Part shown: positions 18,328-30,842 of the stretch, piece by piece | How positions within the stretch are numbered: position 1 is the first letter of the stretch | Layout: the number at the start of each line of letters is the position of its first letter | Assembly (NCBI RefSeq): GCF_002632875.1 | Contig: NZ_NJCX01000015.1 | Span: 1 to 64,000 of the forward strand | Length of the DNA stretch: 64,000 nucleotides | DNA from: Xenorhabdus kozodoii | GTDB lineage: Bacteria; Pseudomonadota; Gammaproteobacteria; Enterobacterales; Enterobacteriaceae | Direction of reading: 5' to 3' | The notes under the pieces: model-generated | Seen by the model: the letters and a program-made list of their open reading frames with translations, nothing else | What the model was told of the DNA's origin: nothing | Database searches by the model: none | Made by a program: the position numbers and the translations under genes

Positions 18328-18507
18328 GTGAGTAGTAGAAATGGCATCTCATCAATATGATAAGGATTATGCCATTATTGAGTCACTAGGTTGTGAACTC
18401 AACGAATGGGAATATGTTAACACAACCCAACAAAAAATCCGCACGTTATCATTCACTGTATACAGATATGAACTCACGATGCCGCGATAAGCTATTGTAG
18501 TGGTAGG

Positions 18508-19107
18508 TTACTGTAGTTGGGTCAATATCAATGGCCAGCGTATTGCAAATTCCGTTGTCGGACGATAGCGAAATTCAGAGCGAACAAAACGGGAGAGCAT
18601 CCCTTCACAAAACGCCAGTAACTGTGATGCCAACACGGATTCGTCATAAGTGAAGCCTTGCCCATCACGGATTTTTTTCTCTTTTAGGATTTGACGAAGT
18701 TGCATTTCAATTCGCTCAAATAGCTGGTTGATGCGATTTTGCAATCTGTCTTGTTCGAACATCAGAGCATGGCCGGTCATGATGCGGGTCAATCCCGGAT
18801 TTTTTTCCGCAAAGCCCAAAACAAGGGCGAGGATTAACCGAATGCGCGTGATGGTATCCTTTTCATCTTGCAGGATCAGGTTGATACGTGAAATTAAGGA
18901 ATCTTCAATAAACTCAATCAAGCTGTCAAACATCCGGGTTTTACTCGGAAAATGACGGTAAAGGGCTGCTTCAGAAACACCAACGTTTGCGGCGAGTTTT
19001 GCAGTCGTAATGCGTTGACTGCCATCACTGGATTCCAACATATGTGCCAGTGCCTGCAAGATTTCCTCACGTCTATTTTTCTTTTTTATTCGTTCTTTTT
19101 CTGCCAT
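18508..19107 (-). CDS. slmA: Nucleoid occlusion factor SlmA
   Basis: A TetR-fold protein of 199 residues that blocks FtsZ-ring assembly over the nucleoid. The helix-turn-helix ([23 protein letters not shown]) and most of the effector domain match E. coli SlmA. The open frame extends 18 codons upstream, but [17 protein letters not shown] at 19107 corresponds to the E. coli start. It lies downstream of dut in the conserved coaBC-dut-slmA order. Confidence 0.96.
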   Translation of the reverse strand: MAEKERIKKKNRREEILQALAHMLESSDGSQRITTAKLAANVGVSEAALYRHFPSKTRMFDSLIEFIEDSLISRINLILQDEKDTITRIRLILALVLGFAEKNPGLTRIMTGHALMFEQDRLQNRINQLFERIEMQLRQILKEKKIRDGQGFTYDESVLASQLLAFCEGMLSRFVRSEFRYRPTTEFAIRWPLILTQLQ

Positions 19108-19234
19108 GTCTGGTAAGACCCCTGCTAAAACAGCAAAACAAATCCAGCTATTTCTTGCCACAATGTTATTGTTGCCAAGACATTGTGGGCAAAAAATATG
19201 AAAATCGGTTGACGATATCAGGCCTTATGGAACG

Positions 19235-19693
19235 TTATTGACGACCGGAATGACCAAATCCACCATCGCCGCGCTGGCTCTCCTCAAAATCTTCAACCAA
19301 ATTAAATTCAGCTTGTATTACGGGCACAAAAATCATTTGGGCGATACGTTCGCCTGGCTCGATGGTGAACGTTTTATCACCACGGTTCCAAACTGAAACC
19401 ATCAATTGTCCCTGATAATCTGAATCGATAAGTCCCACCAAATTGCCCAGAACCACGCCATGTTTGTGTCCCAGACCAGAACGAGGGAGAATAACTGCCG
19501 CCATTCGTTCATCGGCAATATGGATCGCAATTCCCGTTGGCAAAAGTTCAGTTTGGCCAGGAGCCAGTTCCACTGCAATATCCAGACAAGCTCGTAAATC
19601 TAAACCCGCAGAGCCAGGTGTTGCATAAGTCGGTAAAGGGAATTCTTGCCCGATGCGGGGATCAAGGATTTTAACGTCGATTTTTTTCATCAT
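19235..19693 (-). CDS. dut: dUTP pyrophosphatase
   Basis: A 152-residue trimeric dUTPase that converts dUTP to dUMP and diphosphate, keeping uracil out of DNA. All five motifs are visible: [37 protein letters not shown] and the C-terminal [10 protein letters not shown]. Its start overlaps the end of coaBC by 23 nt, as in enterobacteria. Confidence 0.97.
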   Translation of the reverse strand: MMKKIDVKILDPRIGQEFPLPTYATPGSAGLDLRACLDIAVELAPGQTELLPTGIAIHIADERMAAVILPRSGLGHKHGVVLGNLVGLIDSDYQGQLMVSVWNRGDKTFTIEPGERIAQMIFVPVIQAEFNLVEDFEESQRGDGGFGHSGRQ

Positions 19694-20915
19694 AGCGTTT
19701 GAGTATCTCGTCTAATAAGCGGTGGCTGAGTTGTAATTTACCACTGTGGGGCAAATGAACACTACCAGCATGCCAGAATAGATGTAATGCGTTAGTATCG
19801 CTGTTGAAACCGTGTCCAGCCAGGGATACATCATTCGCGCAAATCAAGTCCAGATTCTTCTGCTTGAGTTTTCCGCGGGCATATTCTTCCACATTCTGGG
19901 TTTCGGCTGCAAATCCAACGACAAAGGGACGATTTTTTTCCAGTGCAGCAACGCTGGCTACAATGTCAGGATTTTTTACCAGTGTAAACGTGATTTCATC
20001 ACCTTGTTTTTTGATTTTTTCCGTTGAAATTTGCTTAAAACGATAGTCAGCCACGGCAGCGCAACCGATAAAGATATGCTGTGAAGCCGCGGTGGCCTGA
20101 ACCTGCTCATGCATTTCCAGCGCACTACTGACATCAATACGTTTAACGCCCTGCGGTGTGGGCAGATTAACGGGGCCGGTAATTAATGTCACTTCAGCAC
20201 CACGCTCTGCTGCTGCTTGTGCAATGGAAAATCCCATTTTACCGGAGCTATGATTGCTGATGAAACGAACAGGATCTAAGGCTTCACGGGTTGGTCCTGC
20301 GGTAATGGCGATGCGTAAACCAGAAAGATTTTGCTCAGCGGTGAAATGTTGCATTGCTCGTTCGACGATTGCCATCGGCTCTAGCATTCTCCCTGGACCA
20401 ACATCACCACATGCCTGGCTGCCCTCGTCTGGGCCCCAAATTAAGACATTACGCTCTTTAAGTACGTTCAGGTTATGTTGGGTTGCCTGTGCACGGTACA
20501 TTTGTTGGTTCATGGCTGGTGCAACCGCAATGGGGGCAGCGGAAGCCAGGCAGATTGTGGTAACTAAATCATTCGCCATGCCTGCGGTTAAGCGAGCCAG
20601 CAGGTCAGCCGTAGCGGGTGCGAGAATAATTAAATCAGCCCACTTTGCCAGTTCAATATGTCCCATGGCGGCTTCGGCTGCCGGATCGAGAAGATCATCT
20701 GAGACGGGATGACCAGATACTGCCTGTAGGGTCAGTGGCGTGATGAAGGCTTCTGCTGCGGGCGTCATGGCAACGCGTACCTGAGCACCGCGTTCACGTA
20801 AGCGGCGCACCAGTTCGGCCGTTTTGTAAGCGGCGATCCCTCCGCTGATTCCGAGGACTATCTGTTTACCAGAAAGCGCATGTTCAGAAAATGGTTTGCC
20901 GGAAAATCCTGTCAT
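19671..20915 (-). CDS. coaBC: Bifunctional PPC decarboxylase / PPC synthetase
   Basis: A 414-residue two-domain enzyme of coenzyme A synthesis. The N-terminal CoaC flavin domain (about 14-200) has the [10 protein letters not shown] start, PAMNQQMY and [13 protein letters not shown] motifs. The C-terminal CoaB domain (about 205-410) has ITAGPTRE, the [10 protein letters not shown] loop and LVKNPDI. The N-terminus is about 11 residues longer than E. coli CoaBC. It is divergent from radC. Confidence 0.97.
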   Translation of the reverse strand: MTGFSGKPFSEHALSGKQIVLGISGGIAAYKTAELVRRLRERGAQVRVAMTPAAEAFITPLTLQAVSGHPVSDDLLDPAAEAAMGHIELAKWADLIILAPATADLLARLTAGMANDLVTTICLASAAPIAVAPAMNQQMYRAQATQHNLNVLKERNVLIWGPDEGSQACGDVGPGRMLEPMAIVERAMQHFTAEQNLSGLRIAITAGPTREALDPVRFISNHSSGKMGFSIAQAAAERGAEVTLITGPVNLPTPQGVKRIDVSSALEMHEQVQATAASQHIFIGCAAVADYRFKQISTEKIKKQGDEITFTLVKNPDIVASVAALEKNRPFVVGFAAETQNVEEYARGKLKQKNLDLICANDVSLAGHGFNSDTNALHLFWHAGSVHLPHSGKLQLSHRLLDEILKRYDEKNRR

Positions 20916-21198
20916 TTTGATTGTCCAGAGGTCAGTTGCAATTCCTTAAGATTCTATCACAAGAAAATATGGGTTTGAGAACCCGCCCTATTTAGCCAAC
21001 CAAAAAGGGTAAGTTTGCGAAGCGCTGCGCAAGCCGCGTAAATCGAACTGGCGCTGATTTTTTCATCATGGAATAGTAGGTACATAAATGTAGGCGCATA
21101 AATATCGCGGAAGAATGGACATGGTTTGATGGTTCCCCACGTTATGGGGATATAGGGCAAGGGACGGAAACAACGGGGATTGAGGGGGGAAGGGTGTG

Positions 21199-21891
21199 AT
21201 GGATTTAACGGTAATGGAAAGAAGCGAAGAATTGCATTTAAATCTGCTTCCCCGCGAGAAATTATTGGCTTATGGGGCGGTTTCCCTAACAGATGCGGAG
21301 TTATTGGCTATCTTTTTGCGTACAGGAGCCAGAGGTGTCCCTGTCGTGCAAATGGCAGAACATCTGCTGAAATCATTTGGTTCGCTTTATCACTTGCTCT
21401 CCGCTGATTATGCTGACTTTTGTGCACATAAGGGGATGGGGCAATGTAAATATGTTCAATTGCAGGCGATATCTGAATTGGCGAAGCGTTTTTTTTCCAG
21501 TCAATTTATCCATGAAGATATTATGAGCAGCCCCACAATAACCCAGAGTTATTTGCAGGATTTATTATCCTGGCAAGATCGGGAGGTCTTTGTGGTGCTG
21601 TTTTTAACGCACCAAAATCAAGTTATCTGCCATGATGAAATGTTTAAAGGAACGATAAACAAAGTTGAAGTTCACCCGCGTGAAATTGTGAAACAGGCCG
21701 TCAAAGTTAATGCCGCCTCCATTATTCTGGCCCACAATCACCCTTCCGGTAATCCAGAGCCTAGCTTGGCGGATAAATTGGTGACCGAAAAAATTATGGA
21801 GGCTTGTGACTTGGTTGGTGTTAAGGTTTTGGATCATATCGTCATTGGTAAACAATCTTGTGTTTCATTTATGGAAAGAGGTTGGATTTAA
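21199..21891 (+). CDS. radC: RadC family JAB/MPN protein
   Basis: A 230-residue chromosomal RadC (YicR). The N-terminal helix-hairpin-helix-like region starts with a PREKLLAYGAVSLTDAELLAI signature, and the C-terminal JAB metalloprotease-like domain has the HNHPSG motif with the downstream Asp for zinc. The cellular role is unsettled despite the name. I chose ATG 21199 over the GTG one codon earlier because the GGGGGGA stretch is then eight bases upstream. The start lies 283 bp from divergent coaBC. Confidence 0.93.
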   Translation: MDLTVMERSEELHLNLLPREKLLAYGAVSLTDAELLAIFLRTGARGVPVVQMAEHLLKSFGSLYHLLSADYADFCAHKGMGQCKYVQLQAISELAKRFFSSQFIHEDIMSSPTITQSYLQDLLSWQDREVFVVLFLTHQNQVICHDEMFKGTINKVEVHPREIVKQAVKVNAASIILAHNHPSGNPEPSLADKLVTEKIMEACDLVGVKVLDHIVIGKQSCVSFMERGWI

Positions 21892-21934
21892 TATCGTTTT
21901 TTCGCGATACGATCAGATCTTAGTTGTTCGGGAC

Positions 21935-21963
21935 TTGAGCATCAGCGAATGAGGGCGTATACT
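21935..21963 (+). promoter_or_regulatory. Sigma-70 promoter of rpmBG
   Basis: TTGAGC (21935-21940), exactly 17 bp, then TATACT (21958-21963). The -10 lies in a dyad GGCGTA-TAC-TACGCC. Transcription from here would give about 205 nt of leader before rpmB. Confidence 0.8.
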
Positions 21964-21997
21964 ACGCCACCTTTGAGGATCTTGGGTTTGACGAGAA

Positions 21998-22107
21998 GAG
22001 CCTATCTCAGTAAGTTTTTTTACTGGGAACATGTGAGTCCTTTTGGTGACGCTCTTTTTTCAGTAACTTCTTTTTCACCGTCAAAGAAAGTTTGCTGAGA
22101 TGGGCTC
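21998..22107 (+). promoter_or_regulatory. Long hairpin with alternative stems in the rpmB leader
   Basis: Outer arms 21998-22013 and 22092-22107 pair over 16 bp (two G-U). Inside, CAGTAA at 22008-22013 can instead pair with TTACTG at 22020-22025, and GGTGA (22045-22049) with TCACC (22075-22079). The outer and first inner stems use the same bases, so they exclude one another. It lies between the promoter and the rpmB start. Confidence 0.6.
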
Positions 22108-22117
22108 CTAAGCCTGA

Positions 22118-22411
<294 letters not shown>

Positions 22412-22419
22412 GGAGCTGA

Positions 22420-22590
<171 letters not shown>

Positions 22591-22610
22591 TTTTAGTGGA
22601 TTATAAAAAG

Positions 22611-22634
22611 CCCAGCACTCTGCTGGGTTTTTTT
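22611..22634 (+). terminator. Terminator of rpmBG
   Basis: Perfect stem CCCAGCA/TGCTGGG with 3-nt loop and seven T. Confidence 0.93.
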
Positions 22635-22750
22635 ATATCTGTTGATAACGCACGGTAGTCAATTTTCAATCGGGTTGTGCGTGTCGGCCCATGTACTGTT
22701 CAGTTATACTACCGTTTTTTTAATTATGAACTGTCAGGCGTAGCGCTAAA

Positions 22751-23869
22751 ATGGTTAGAAAGACCTTGAATATCTTACATACAGAATCATCGTGTGGCTG
22801 GGGAGGGCAGGAAATCCGTATCCTGACGGAATCTCAGGGCATGATGCAACGTGGACATCATGTCGTTATCGTTTGTTGTCCAACGTCAACCCTTTATCGT
22901 GAAGCCCCTCATTATGGTGTGCCTGTTGTGGCACTTCCAATTGAAAAAAAGCGCCTTTCCTGCCTTCGGGCAATGCGTCGTTGGCTAAAAACAGAAGGCC
23001 GCCAATTCGATGTCATCAATACGCATAGTTCTACCGATTCCTGGCTAGTGGCGGCGGCATGTGCCACCTTAAAAGGTATGCCGCCGATAGTCCGAACTCG
23101 TCATGTTTCGACCCATGTTTCAAAATCTATTGCAACCCGTTGGCTCTATTTGCACGCCGGCCAGCATATTGTGACAACCGGGGAAAAGCTACGCCAATAT
23201 CTGCATGTACATAATGATTATCCCCTGTCTCATATGACCTCGGTGCCGACAGGGATCGATTTGTCCCGTTTCCATCCTAAAAACAAGGCATTGAGTCGCC
23301 AGCGCATTGGTATCAAAGATAAGCCAACGCTAGGTATTGTCGCCACCATGAGAACCTGGAAAGGTCATGGTTATCTGCTTGATAGTTGGAAAATCCTTCA
23401 TCAACGCTATCCTGATTGGCAATTGCTGTTTGTGGGGGATGGTCCTCAGAGAAAGAACTTAGCGCCGCGAGTTCAGCAGGAAGGGCTGACGGAAAGTGTT
23501 ATTTTTCTTGGCAACCGTCAGGATGTCCCTGATTGCTTAAACGCAATGGATATCTTTGCCTTACCTTCGTTTGGTAATGAAGGTGTACCCCAAGGCATCA
23601 TGCAGGCAATGGCATGTGGATTACCGGTGGTGTCTACATCAGTGGGGGCGATTACAGAAGCTGTGATTGATGGCGATACGGGGTATATTATCGAACCTAA
23701 AAATGTCGAACAATTAACAGAAAAATTAAACTTATTAATGCATGATGCAGAACTTCGTTTACGAATGGGCGAATCTTCACTGCAACGGGCGGTTCACTTA
23801 TTTGGCATGGAAAATATGTTAGAAAACATGGAGATTATTTTTCATCGCAGTATAAAAAATAAGCGGTAA
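22751..23869 (+). CDS. LPS core glycosyltransferase, GT4 family
   Basis: A 372-residue GT-B retaining glycosyltransferase. The N-terminal glycine-rich loop SSCGWGGQE is at about 13-21. The GT4 C-terminal domain has PTGIDLSRF, MRTWKGHGYL and the nucleotide-sugar motif EGVPQGIMQAMACGLPVV (E-x7-E type, with Gln in place of the second Glu: E-GVPQGI-M-Q). It opens the core locus right after rpmBG, where many enterobacteria place waa genes. Donor and acceptor cannot be named from sequence. Confidence 0.85.
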   Translation: MVRKTLNILHTESSCGWGGQEIRILTESQGMMQRGHHVVIVCCPTSTLYREAPHYGVPVVALPIEKKRLSCLRAMRRWLKTEGRQFDVINTHSSTDSWLVAAACATLKGMPPIVRTRHVSTHVSKSIATRWLYLHAGQHIVTTGEKLRQYLHVHNDYPLSHMTSVPTGIDLSRFHPKNKALSRQRIGIKDKPTLGIVATMRTWKGHGYLLDSWKILHQRYPDWQLLFVGDGPQRKNLAPRVQQEGLTESVIFLGNRQDVPDCLNAMDIFALPSFGNEGVPQGIMQAMACGLPVVSTSVGAITEAVIDGDTGYIIEPKNVEQLTEKLNLLMHDAELRLRMGESSLQRAVHLFGMENMLENMEIIFHRSIKNKR

Positions 23870-24059
23870 TATTGGGTTTATCTGATTTATATCTGTATTG
23901 GCAGAACACGCAATATCTTCATTTAACTGATTGAAATATAATTAACTTTAATTTTTGTGTTTGTTATGTTTATTAACAGTAAATAGAACATTGAGTCACT
24001 TTACTGTATAGTCCCTTAAGCGCCACAATCCTTGGATTGATAATTTAATATTCATTATT

Positions 24060-25049
24060 ATGCAACCCCAAAATATTCTAATCGTCAATATTGCCCGTTT
24101 TGGTGACACCCTGCTAATAACTCCGGTTATTCGCGCCCTGAAAGAAAAATGGCCAGAGGTAAATATTGATATATTTGTGCATAAAAAAACAAAAGAAATC
24201 CTTGAAAATATCGATTTAATTAGTGAATTAAACGTTTTTTCAAAAGGCAAAGCTAAATGGCGTGGCTGGTTTTCTCGTCGCCATTATGATCTGGCATTAG
24301 TCTACGGCCAAGATAAATCCCTCTTGCAGTATGCCAAACGTGTAGCAAATTTAACCGTTTATTTTTCGGATATCTCTGCCAGAAAATCAAATGAGTATGT
24401 TGTTGCAAAGCCTGGGGAATTGATGCCGGCACAACAGGAAAGGGCACTGTTAATTAATGCGCTTGGGGTTGAAGTCAATAATTGGCGTTTGCAATATAAT
24501 GTAAGCCCGTGTGAGGAGGCATACGCCAGCGATTTTCTTCAGCAGCAAGGCATAGAACGGCAATTAAGGATTGGTTTTCAGTTACAGAGTTTTCCTGCAA
24601 AAGCCTATCGTGACTGGCCTGTAGAACACTTCTACCAATTAGCCCAACGTATTTATCGTGATTACCCGCATGCGCATATTTTGTTGTTAGGCAGTAAAGA
24701 GGGTGAAGACAGTGCGAGAAGTCTGGCTGAAAAATTGGGCGCAAGTCGATGCTCATCATTGGCAGGTAAGACGACGATGCGGCAAAATGCGGCAATCATG
24801 AATCAACTGAATTTGTATGTGGGTGTTGATACCGGAACAACCCATCTGGCTGGCGCCTTGGGGATACCCATGGTTGCCCTGTATCACAGTTTTCACCCTG
24901 GGCGTTTTCTCGCACCTCAGCAACATCCCAAATTAGAGGTGATTGAACATCCCGTAGATAATAGACAAGCAACTCGTCAAGATACAATGTCAGCAATATC
25001 GGTAGATCAAGTCTGGCATTCTGTTCAGAACTTACTGAAAAATGAATGA
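24060..25049 (+). CDS. Heptosyltransferase-family protein, GT9
   Basis: A 329-residue member of the ADP-heptose transferase family (GT9). The N-terminal NIARFGDTLLITPVIRAL and the C-terminal GVDTGTTHLAGALGIPMVALY motifs are clear. It probably adds heptose to the LPS core on the cytoplasmic side of the inner membrane. Its stop overlaps an upstream in-frame ATG of the next gene, so the two are translated together. No strong ribosome binding site is visible at its own ATG, and the 190 bp before it are AT-rich without other features. Confidence 0.85.
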   Translation: MQPQNILIVNIARFGDTLLITPVIRALKEKWPEVNIDIFVHKKTKEILENIDLISELNVFSKGKAKWRGWFSRRHYDLALVYGQDKSLLQYAKRVANLTVYFSDISARKSNEYVVAKPGELMPAQQERALLINALGVEVNNWRLQYNVSPCEEAYASDFLQQQGIERQLRIGFQLQSFPAKAYRDWPVEHFYQLAQRIYRDYPHAHILLLGSKEGEDSARSLAEKLGASRCSSLAGKTTMRQNAAIMNQLNLYVGVDTGTTHLAGALGIPMVALYHSFHPGRFLAPQQHPKLEVIEHPVDNRQATRQDTMSAISVDQVWHSVQNLLKNE

Positions 25050-25065
25050 AAGGATAGTGAACAAG

Positions 25066-26187
25066 ATGAAGATAGGATTTATCGATGTCACCGTGACTAT
25101 GTCGTATGGCGGCATTCAAACCGCTGTTTGGGAGTTAGCTAAGGCGCTGACAGACGCGGGGCATGAAGTTCATCTTTTCGGTGGTACTGGCGATGTTCGG
25201 CCTGCATTAAACGGAAGAAATATCCACATTCATACTTTTCCATTTATCCCTAGGGAACGTGTGCTTAACATTGGGCGTCGCTTCCAACGCATTATTGAGC
25301 GTTATTCTTTTGCCCGCCACGCTCGTGCAACAGTGATTGCTGAAAATTTTGATTGGGTAATTTTGACCAAGCCGTTTGATTTTTTCTGGCCCAGAATGAT
25401 GCCTAAAACAGCCCATACCCAATTTTGCTATATGAGCGGTGGAACCAGTTTTTTTAAAGGGGATCGGGTCTTGGGTAAAAAAATATCTGCATGGGTTGCA
25501 TGTAGCCATTTTAATGCCTGGCAGATTCAGCATCATTTCAAGCAATTTCCCAGCGTCATCTATAATGGGGTAGACATCGATAAATTTAAACCCGCTGACT
25601 CGGATGTCCGAACCCGATTGGATATCAGTGAAGAAACGTTTCTATTAACGTTTGCTGGCCGGTTGGTTGGCTGGAAAGGCATGAAAGTCGCCATTGATGC
25701 AATGGCTTTGCTGCGGGACAAGGATGTAAAATTATTGATTATTGGTGAAGGCGAAGATTTGAAATCACTTAAAAAACGGGTTTCTACTTTGCATCTGGAA
25801 AAATCCGTTATTTTTCACCCTCCGGTTAGTCATGATCAACTACCTGAGTTTTATGCGGCGGGTGATGCCGGTCTTTTCCCTAGTATTGGTGATGAGGCAT
25901 TTGGTATTACTATTGCAGAAGCGATGGCATGTGGACGCCCTGTCATTGCCAGTTATATTGGCGGAATACCGGAAGTGGTGGGTAATGAAGGCCGTGCTGG
26001 TATCTTGGTGACGCCGGGTGATGCTGTGGCTATTTCTGATGCGGTGAATCATCTTTTATCCTTGCCGGATAGGGGAGAACGGATGGGTAAATCTGCTCGC
26101 CAGAGGATTGAAGCGATGTACACTTGGGAACATTCTGCTAGCCGTTTATTGAACGCCATAAAAAATAATGAAAATTGCGTATATTGA
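25066..26187 (+). CDS. LPS core glycosyltransferase, GT4 family
   Basis: A 373-residue GT4 enzyme. The acceptor-side loop TMSYGGIQTAV is at the N-terminus; VIYNGVDIDKFKP, AGRLVGWKG and EAFGITIAEAMACGRPVIA (intact E-x7-E) are in the C-terminal domain. ATG 25066 lies about 11 bases after GAAAGGA; an ATG at 25042 overlapping the previous stop is an alternative giving eight more residues. It overlaps the next gene by 20 nt. Confidence 0.85.
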   Translation: MKIGFIDVTVTMSYGGIQTAVWELAKALTDAGHEVHLFGGTGDVRPALNGRNIHIHTFPFIPRERVLNIGRRFQRIIERYSFARHARATVIAENFDWVILTKPFDFFWPRMMPKTAHTQFCYMSGGTSFFKGDRVLGKKISAWVACSHFNAWQIQHHFKQFPSVIYNGVDIDKFKPADSDVRTRLDISEETFLLTFAGRLVGWKGMKVAIDAMALLRDKDVKLLIIGEGEDLKSLKKRVSTLHLEKSVIFHPPVSHDQLPEFYAAGDAGLFPSIGDEAFGITIAEAMACGRPVIASYIGGIPEVVGNEGRAGILVTPGDAVAISDAVNHLLSLPDRGERMGKSARQRIEAMYTWEHSASRLLNAIKNNENCVY

Positions 26188-27346
26188 TCCTTATCCTGTG
26201 CCCGATTACCGGGTGGCATCACTGCAAATTTTGCAGAATGTAGACGCTTTTGCGCGTCAGGGGCATCGTGTTTGCCTGATTACCCCAAAAGGCCAAAGCC
26301 AAGTTGAGGATATCCTTGGCAGGCCATTGCCGCCCTCTGTGGAGCTAATCGCCCTGCACGATATACGTGGAAAGTGGTATTTCCCGCTAAATACCCAAAA
26401 ACTGTTTTATTGGCAGGTTTCGCGCTGGCTTAAGATGCATCAGGTTGATGCCCTCTTTACGCGCAATATTAAAATGGCGAATTACCTGCTGTGTCATCAT
26501 CCTGATATCCCCCATTTCTTTGAAAGCCATGAAGTATTTGCTCAGTCGTTTGAAGAATCCCACAATTCGCTCAATCGTAGAAACCAGCGTAAATACCATA
26601 AATTAAGAACAATTGAACAGCAGGTTTATGCTGGCTCGACGGTTATTTTCGCCTTAACTTCGCTACTGCGAGAAGATATTTATACGCAATACAAGGTCAA
26701 AACCCCGATTGTTGTGGCGCCCGATGGGGTGGATATGCTGGCAGTTGAATCTGCTAAACAAATGCTTGCAGGCAGCGATCGCAACAGTGCGTTACCTAAA
26801 AAAATACTTTATTTGGGCAGCTTACATCGTTGGAAAGGTATTCCAACAATGATGAAAGCCATGTCTTACCTGGATCATGTTGAACTGAACATCGCTGGGG
26901 GGACTACGGAACAAATTGAGCGATTGCGGCAGTCGGCTGAACAGATTGGTGTGAGTGATAAAATCAATTTCCTTGGTTTTGTCCAACCCCAAAAACGCTT
27001 TCAGGTTATTGCGGGCAGCGATATTTGTGTTCTGCCATTGACGAAAACCAGTATTGGCAGTCGTTATACCTCTCCCCTCAAACTTTTTGAATATATGGCC
27101 ATGGGCAAGCCTGTGGTGATTTCTGACTTGCCTTCCATTCGTGATGCTGTCGATGAAAATGCGGTAAATTTTGCTGATAGTGAAAATGCAGAGAGTTTTG
27201 CTGAACAGATCCAATGGCTGATTAATCATCCCACTGAAATGATGGCGAAAGTTGACCATTCGCAACGACTGGTGGCAGAGCGTTTTAACTGGGATCAGCG
27301 CGCGAAGTTAATTATGGGTGTGATAGCAGAAAAATTGTCTCAGTAA
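26168..27346 (+). CDS. Glycosyltransferase, GT4 family
   Basis: A 392-residue GT4 protein. PDGVDMLAV, LGSLHRWKGI and SPLKLFEYMAMGKPVVISDLPS mark the donor domain; in the E-x7-E motif the first position is Ser-Pro-Leu-Lys, as in the GT4 subgroup with KLFEYMA. It starts inside the preceding gene (20-nt overlap) and is the last gene of this rightward block before mutM. Confidence 0.82.
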   Translation: MKIAYIDPYPVPDYRVASLQILQNVDAFARQGHRVCLITPKGQSQVEDILGRPLPPSVELIALHDIRGKWYFPLNTQKLFYWQVSRWLKMHQVDALFTRNIKMANYLLCHHPDIPHFFESHEVFAQSFEESHNSLNRRNQRKYHKLRTIEQQVYAGSTVIFALTSLLREDIYTQYKVKTPIVVAPDGVDMLAVESAKQMLAGSDRNSALPKKILYLGSLHRWKGIPTMMKAMSYLDHVELNIAGGTTEQIERLRQSAEQIGVSDKINFLGFVQPQKRFQVIAGSDICVLPLTKTSIGSRYTSPLKLFEYMAMGKPVVISDLPSIRDAVDENAVNFADSENAESFAEQIQWLINHPTEMMAKVDHSQRLVAERFNWDQRAKLIMGVIAEKLSQ

Positions 27347-27465
27347 CTCTCTTGCCCGTTATTCCTATCAAATCTGGCTGCAAATGAGACATGAAAACGG
27401 TATTGTAATCGGCTTAGATGCCTGTTCTCAGGCAATGTTGTAGATAATTTATTCAAGGAGTGGGT

Positions 27466-28275
27466 ATGCCGGAGCTACCAGAGGTAGAAACCAGTCGCCG
27501 GGGGATTGAACCGCACTTGGTTGGGAATGTGATCCAATATGCTGAGGTCAGAAATTCACGTTTGCGCTGGCCTGTTTCCGAGCAAATCATGACGCTTTCA
27601 GACCAGCCAGTATTGAGCGTTCAGCGGCGGGCAAAATACTTGTTGCTTGAGTTGCCGGAAGGTTGGATCATTATCCATCTGGGCATGTCTGGCAGCTTGC
27701 GTGTCTTGTTGGATGAACAGCCCCCAGCAAAGCATGATCATGTCGATTTGATTATGGCTGATGGTAAAATTCTCCGGTATACCGATCCCCGACGCTTTGG
27801 TGCGTGGTTATGGAGTGATAATCTCAAAGAGTGCTCCGTACTGGCTCATTTAGGCCCTGAACCTCTTTCCGACCAGTTTGATGGTGAATACCTTTACACG
27901 CTTTCCCGCAACAAAAAAACCGCGATTAAACCTTGGCTGATGGATAACAAAATTGTCGTTGGTGTGGGGAATATCTATGCTAACGAAGCGTTGTTCGTTG
28001 CGCGTATCTCGCCTGAACGGCCAGTGGGTTCACTAACACAGCCGGAAGCCCATCTGTTGGCCGATATCATCAAACAGATTTTACGTCGTTCCATTGAGCA
28101 AGGTGGAACAACATTGAAGGATTTTTTGCAATCTGATGGTAAGCCAGGGTATTTTGCTCAGGAGCTGTTTGTTTATGGTAAAAAAGGTGAGCCTTGCCCG
28201 ATATGCGGTGAGAAAATTGCTTGTGTAAAATTGGGGCAGCGCAGTACCTTTTTTTGTCGTCAGTGCCAGCATTAA
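27466..28275 (+). CDS. mutM: Formamidopyrimidine-DNA glycosylase
   Basis: A 269-residue base-excision repair enzyme (Fpg) that removes 8-oxoguanine and nicks the strand. The mature N-terminus [12 protein letters not shown] has the catalytic Pro and Glu. The H2TH region and C-terminal zinc finger (CPICGEKI...FFCRQCQH) are intact. The start must be the ATG at 27466, not the GTG two codons earlier, because the catalytic proline has to follow the initiator Met. AAGGAG precedes it. Confidence 0.97.
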   Translation: MPELPEVETSRRGIEPHLVGNVIQYAEVRNSRLRWPVSEQIMTLSDQPVLSVQRRAKYLLLELPEGWIIIHLGMSGSLRVLLDEQPPAKHDHVDLIMADGKILRYTDPRRFGAWLWSDNLKECSVLAHLGPEPLSDQFDGEYLYTLSRNKKTAIKPWLMDNKIVVGVGNIYANEALFVARISPERPVGSLTQPEAHLLADIIKQILRRSIEQGGTTLKDFLQSDGKPGYFAQELFVYGKKGEPCPICGEKIACVKLGQRSTFFCRQCQH

Positions 28276-28281
28276 CCGATT

Positions 28282-28304
28282 GGGGCAGCGGATAATTGCC
28301 CCTT

Positions 28305-28306
<2 letters not shown>
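28282..28306 (+). terminator. Terminator after mutM
   Basis: Stem GGGGCA/TGCCCC (28282-28287 with 28297-28302) and four T, between the convergent mutM and coaD stops. Confidence 0.65.
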
Positions 28307-29564
<1,258 letters not shown>

Positions 29565-29568
<4 letters not shown>

Positions 29569-30842
29569 TGGCTCCTTGGCGGGAGGTAAGGCTCCAGTAA
29601 TTTTAGCAAGCGTTGAAGAGCGCCTTGGTTTTCATGCAGGACTTCTGCTGCGTGATGGCCGTAATAGCGTCGGTAATCTTCGTCTATCAACAAGCTATTG
29701 ATAGCAGAACTTAATGATTGACTATCCGTAACCGTAATCAATCCATCTGCTTTATGCAGCTTGGCACAAATATCTTTAAAGTTGAATGTATGCGGCCCCA
29801 TGATAACCGGAATGGCATGGGCTGCCGCTTCCAGTGGATTATGCCCTCCGCGCTCTGTCAGACTTCCCCCGACAAAAGCCAGATCAGCGATCCCGTACAG
29901 CAGCATCAATTCGCCCATGGTATCGCCAATGACGACTTGCACATTGGCATCAGGAATAGTATCAGCACTGCGCAAGATCGCGTTTAATCCCGCTTTTTGA
30001 GTTAACTCAGCGGCCTTACCAAAACGTTCAGGATGGCGAGGCACCAGAATTAACAACAGATCAGGAAATTGTTTAAGCAGTTTGCAATGGGCATCCAGAA
30101 TAATTGTCTCTTCCCCATCATGGGTACTGGTTGCTATCCATACCGGGCGATGGGGAGCCCATTGGCGACGCAGTGTAACCGCTTTTGCTGCGAGTTCTGG
30201 TGTGACAGAAATATCGAACTTAAGGCTTCCTGTCACGGAGAGCCGGGAACGCCTTAAACCCAACTCGATAAAGCGTTCAGCATCTTCCTGATTTTGTGCG
30301 GCAATCAACGTGATTTTATTTAAAATGATTTTAATAAAGTGGCTAATTTTCTGATATCCCGCCGCAGAGCGGGCTGATAGCCTTGCGTTGGCGATAACCA
30401 GCGGGATTTCCCGTTGGTGTAACTGGGTGATCAGATTTGGCCATAGTTCGGTTTCCATAATGATCACTAACTTAGGGTTTACGTGATCAAGAAAACGTTT
30501 CATGGAGCCAGGCAGATCATAGGGAAGATACACATGGTTAACATCACAGCCCAAAGCAGACAGAACCCTTTCAGAGCCTGTCGGTGTCATGGTTGTTATG
30601 GTAATGGGTAAAAAGGGGTAATGGTGCCGTAAGCTCCGCACGAGCGGAATAGCCGCTAATGTCTCTCCAACCGAAACGGAATGCAGTAAGATCCCACCTG
30701 GAGCCACCTTTTTGGCGCAGAAGCCATAACGTTCTCCCCAGCGTTTGCGGTACGCCGGTGATTTGCGGCTGCGTAGCAGCAGACGTAACCAGATAATAGG
30801 CTGGATAAGGTAGAGAAGTACCTGATATAAACGAAGCAACAT
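29565..30842 (-). CDS. waaA: 3-deoxy-D-manno-octulosonic acid transferase (KDO transferase)
   Basis: A 425-residue GT30 enzyme that adds KDO to lipid IVA. The single N-terminal membrane anchor (residues 1-22), the catalytic-base region SVGE with Glu, [12 protein letters not shown], and the C-terminal [19 protein letters not shown] motif are all present. It heads the leftward waaA-waaE-coaD operon and is divergent from waaQ. Confidence 0.97.

Noticed and set aside
22640-22680. CGGTAGTC before the first core glycosyltransferase, as a possible ops element.
   Set aside because: Only the GGTAG core agrees; the flanks do not, so it is likely chance.
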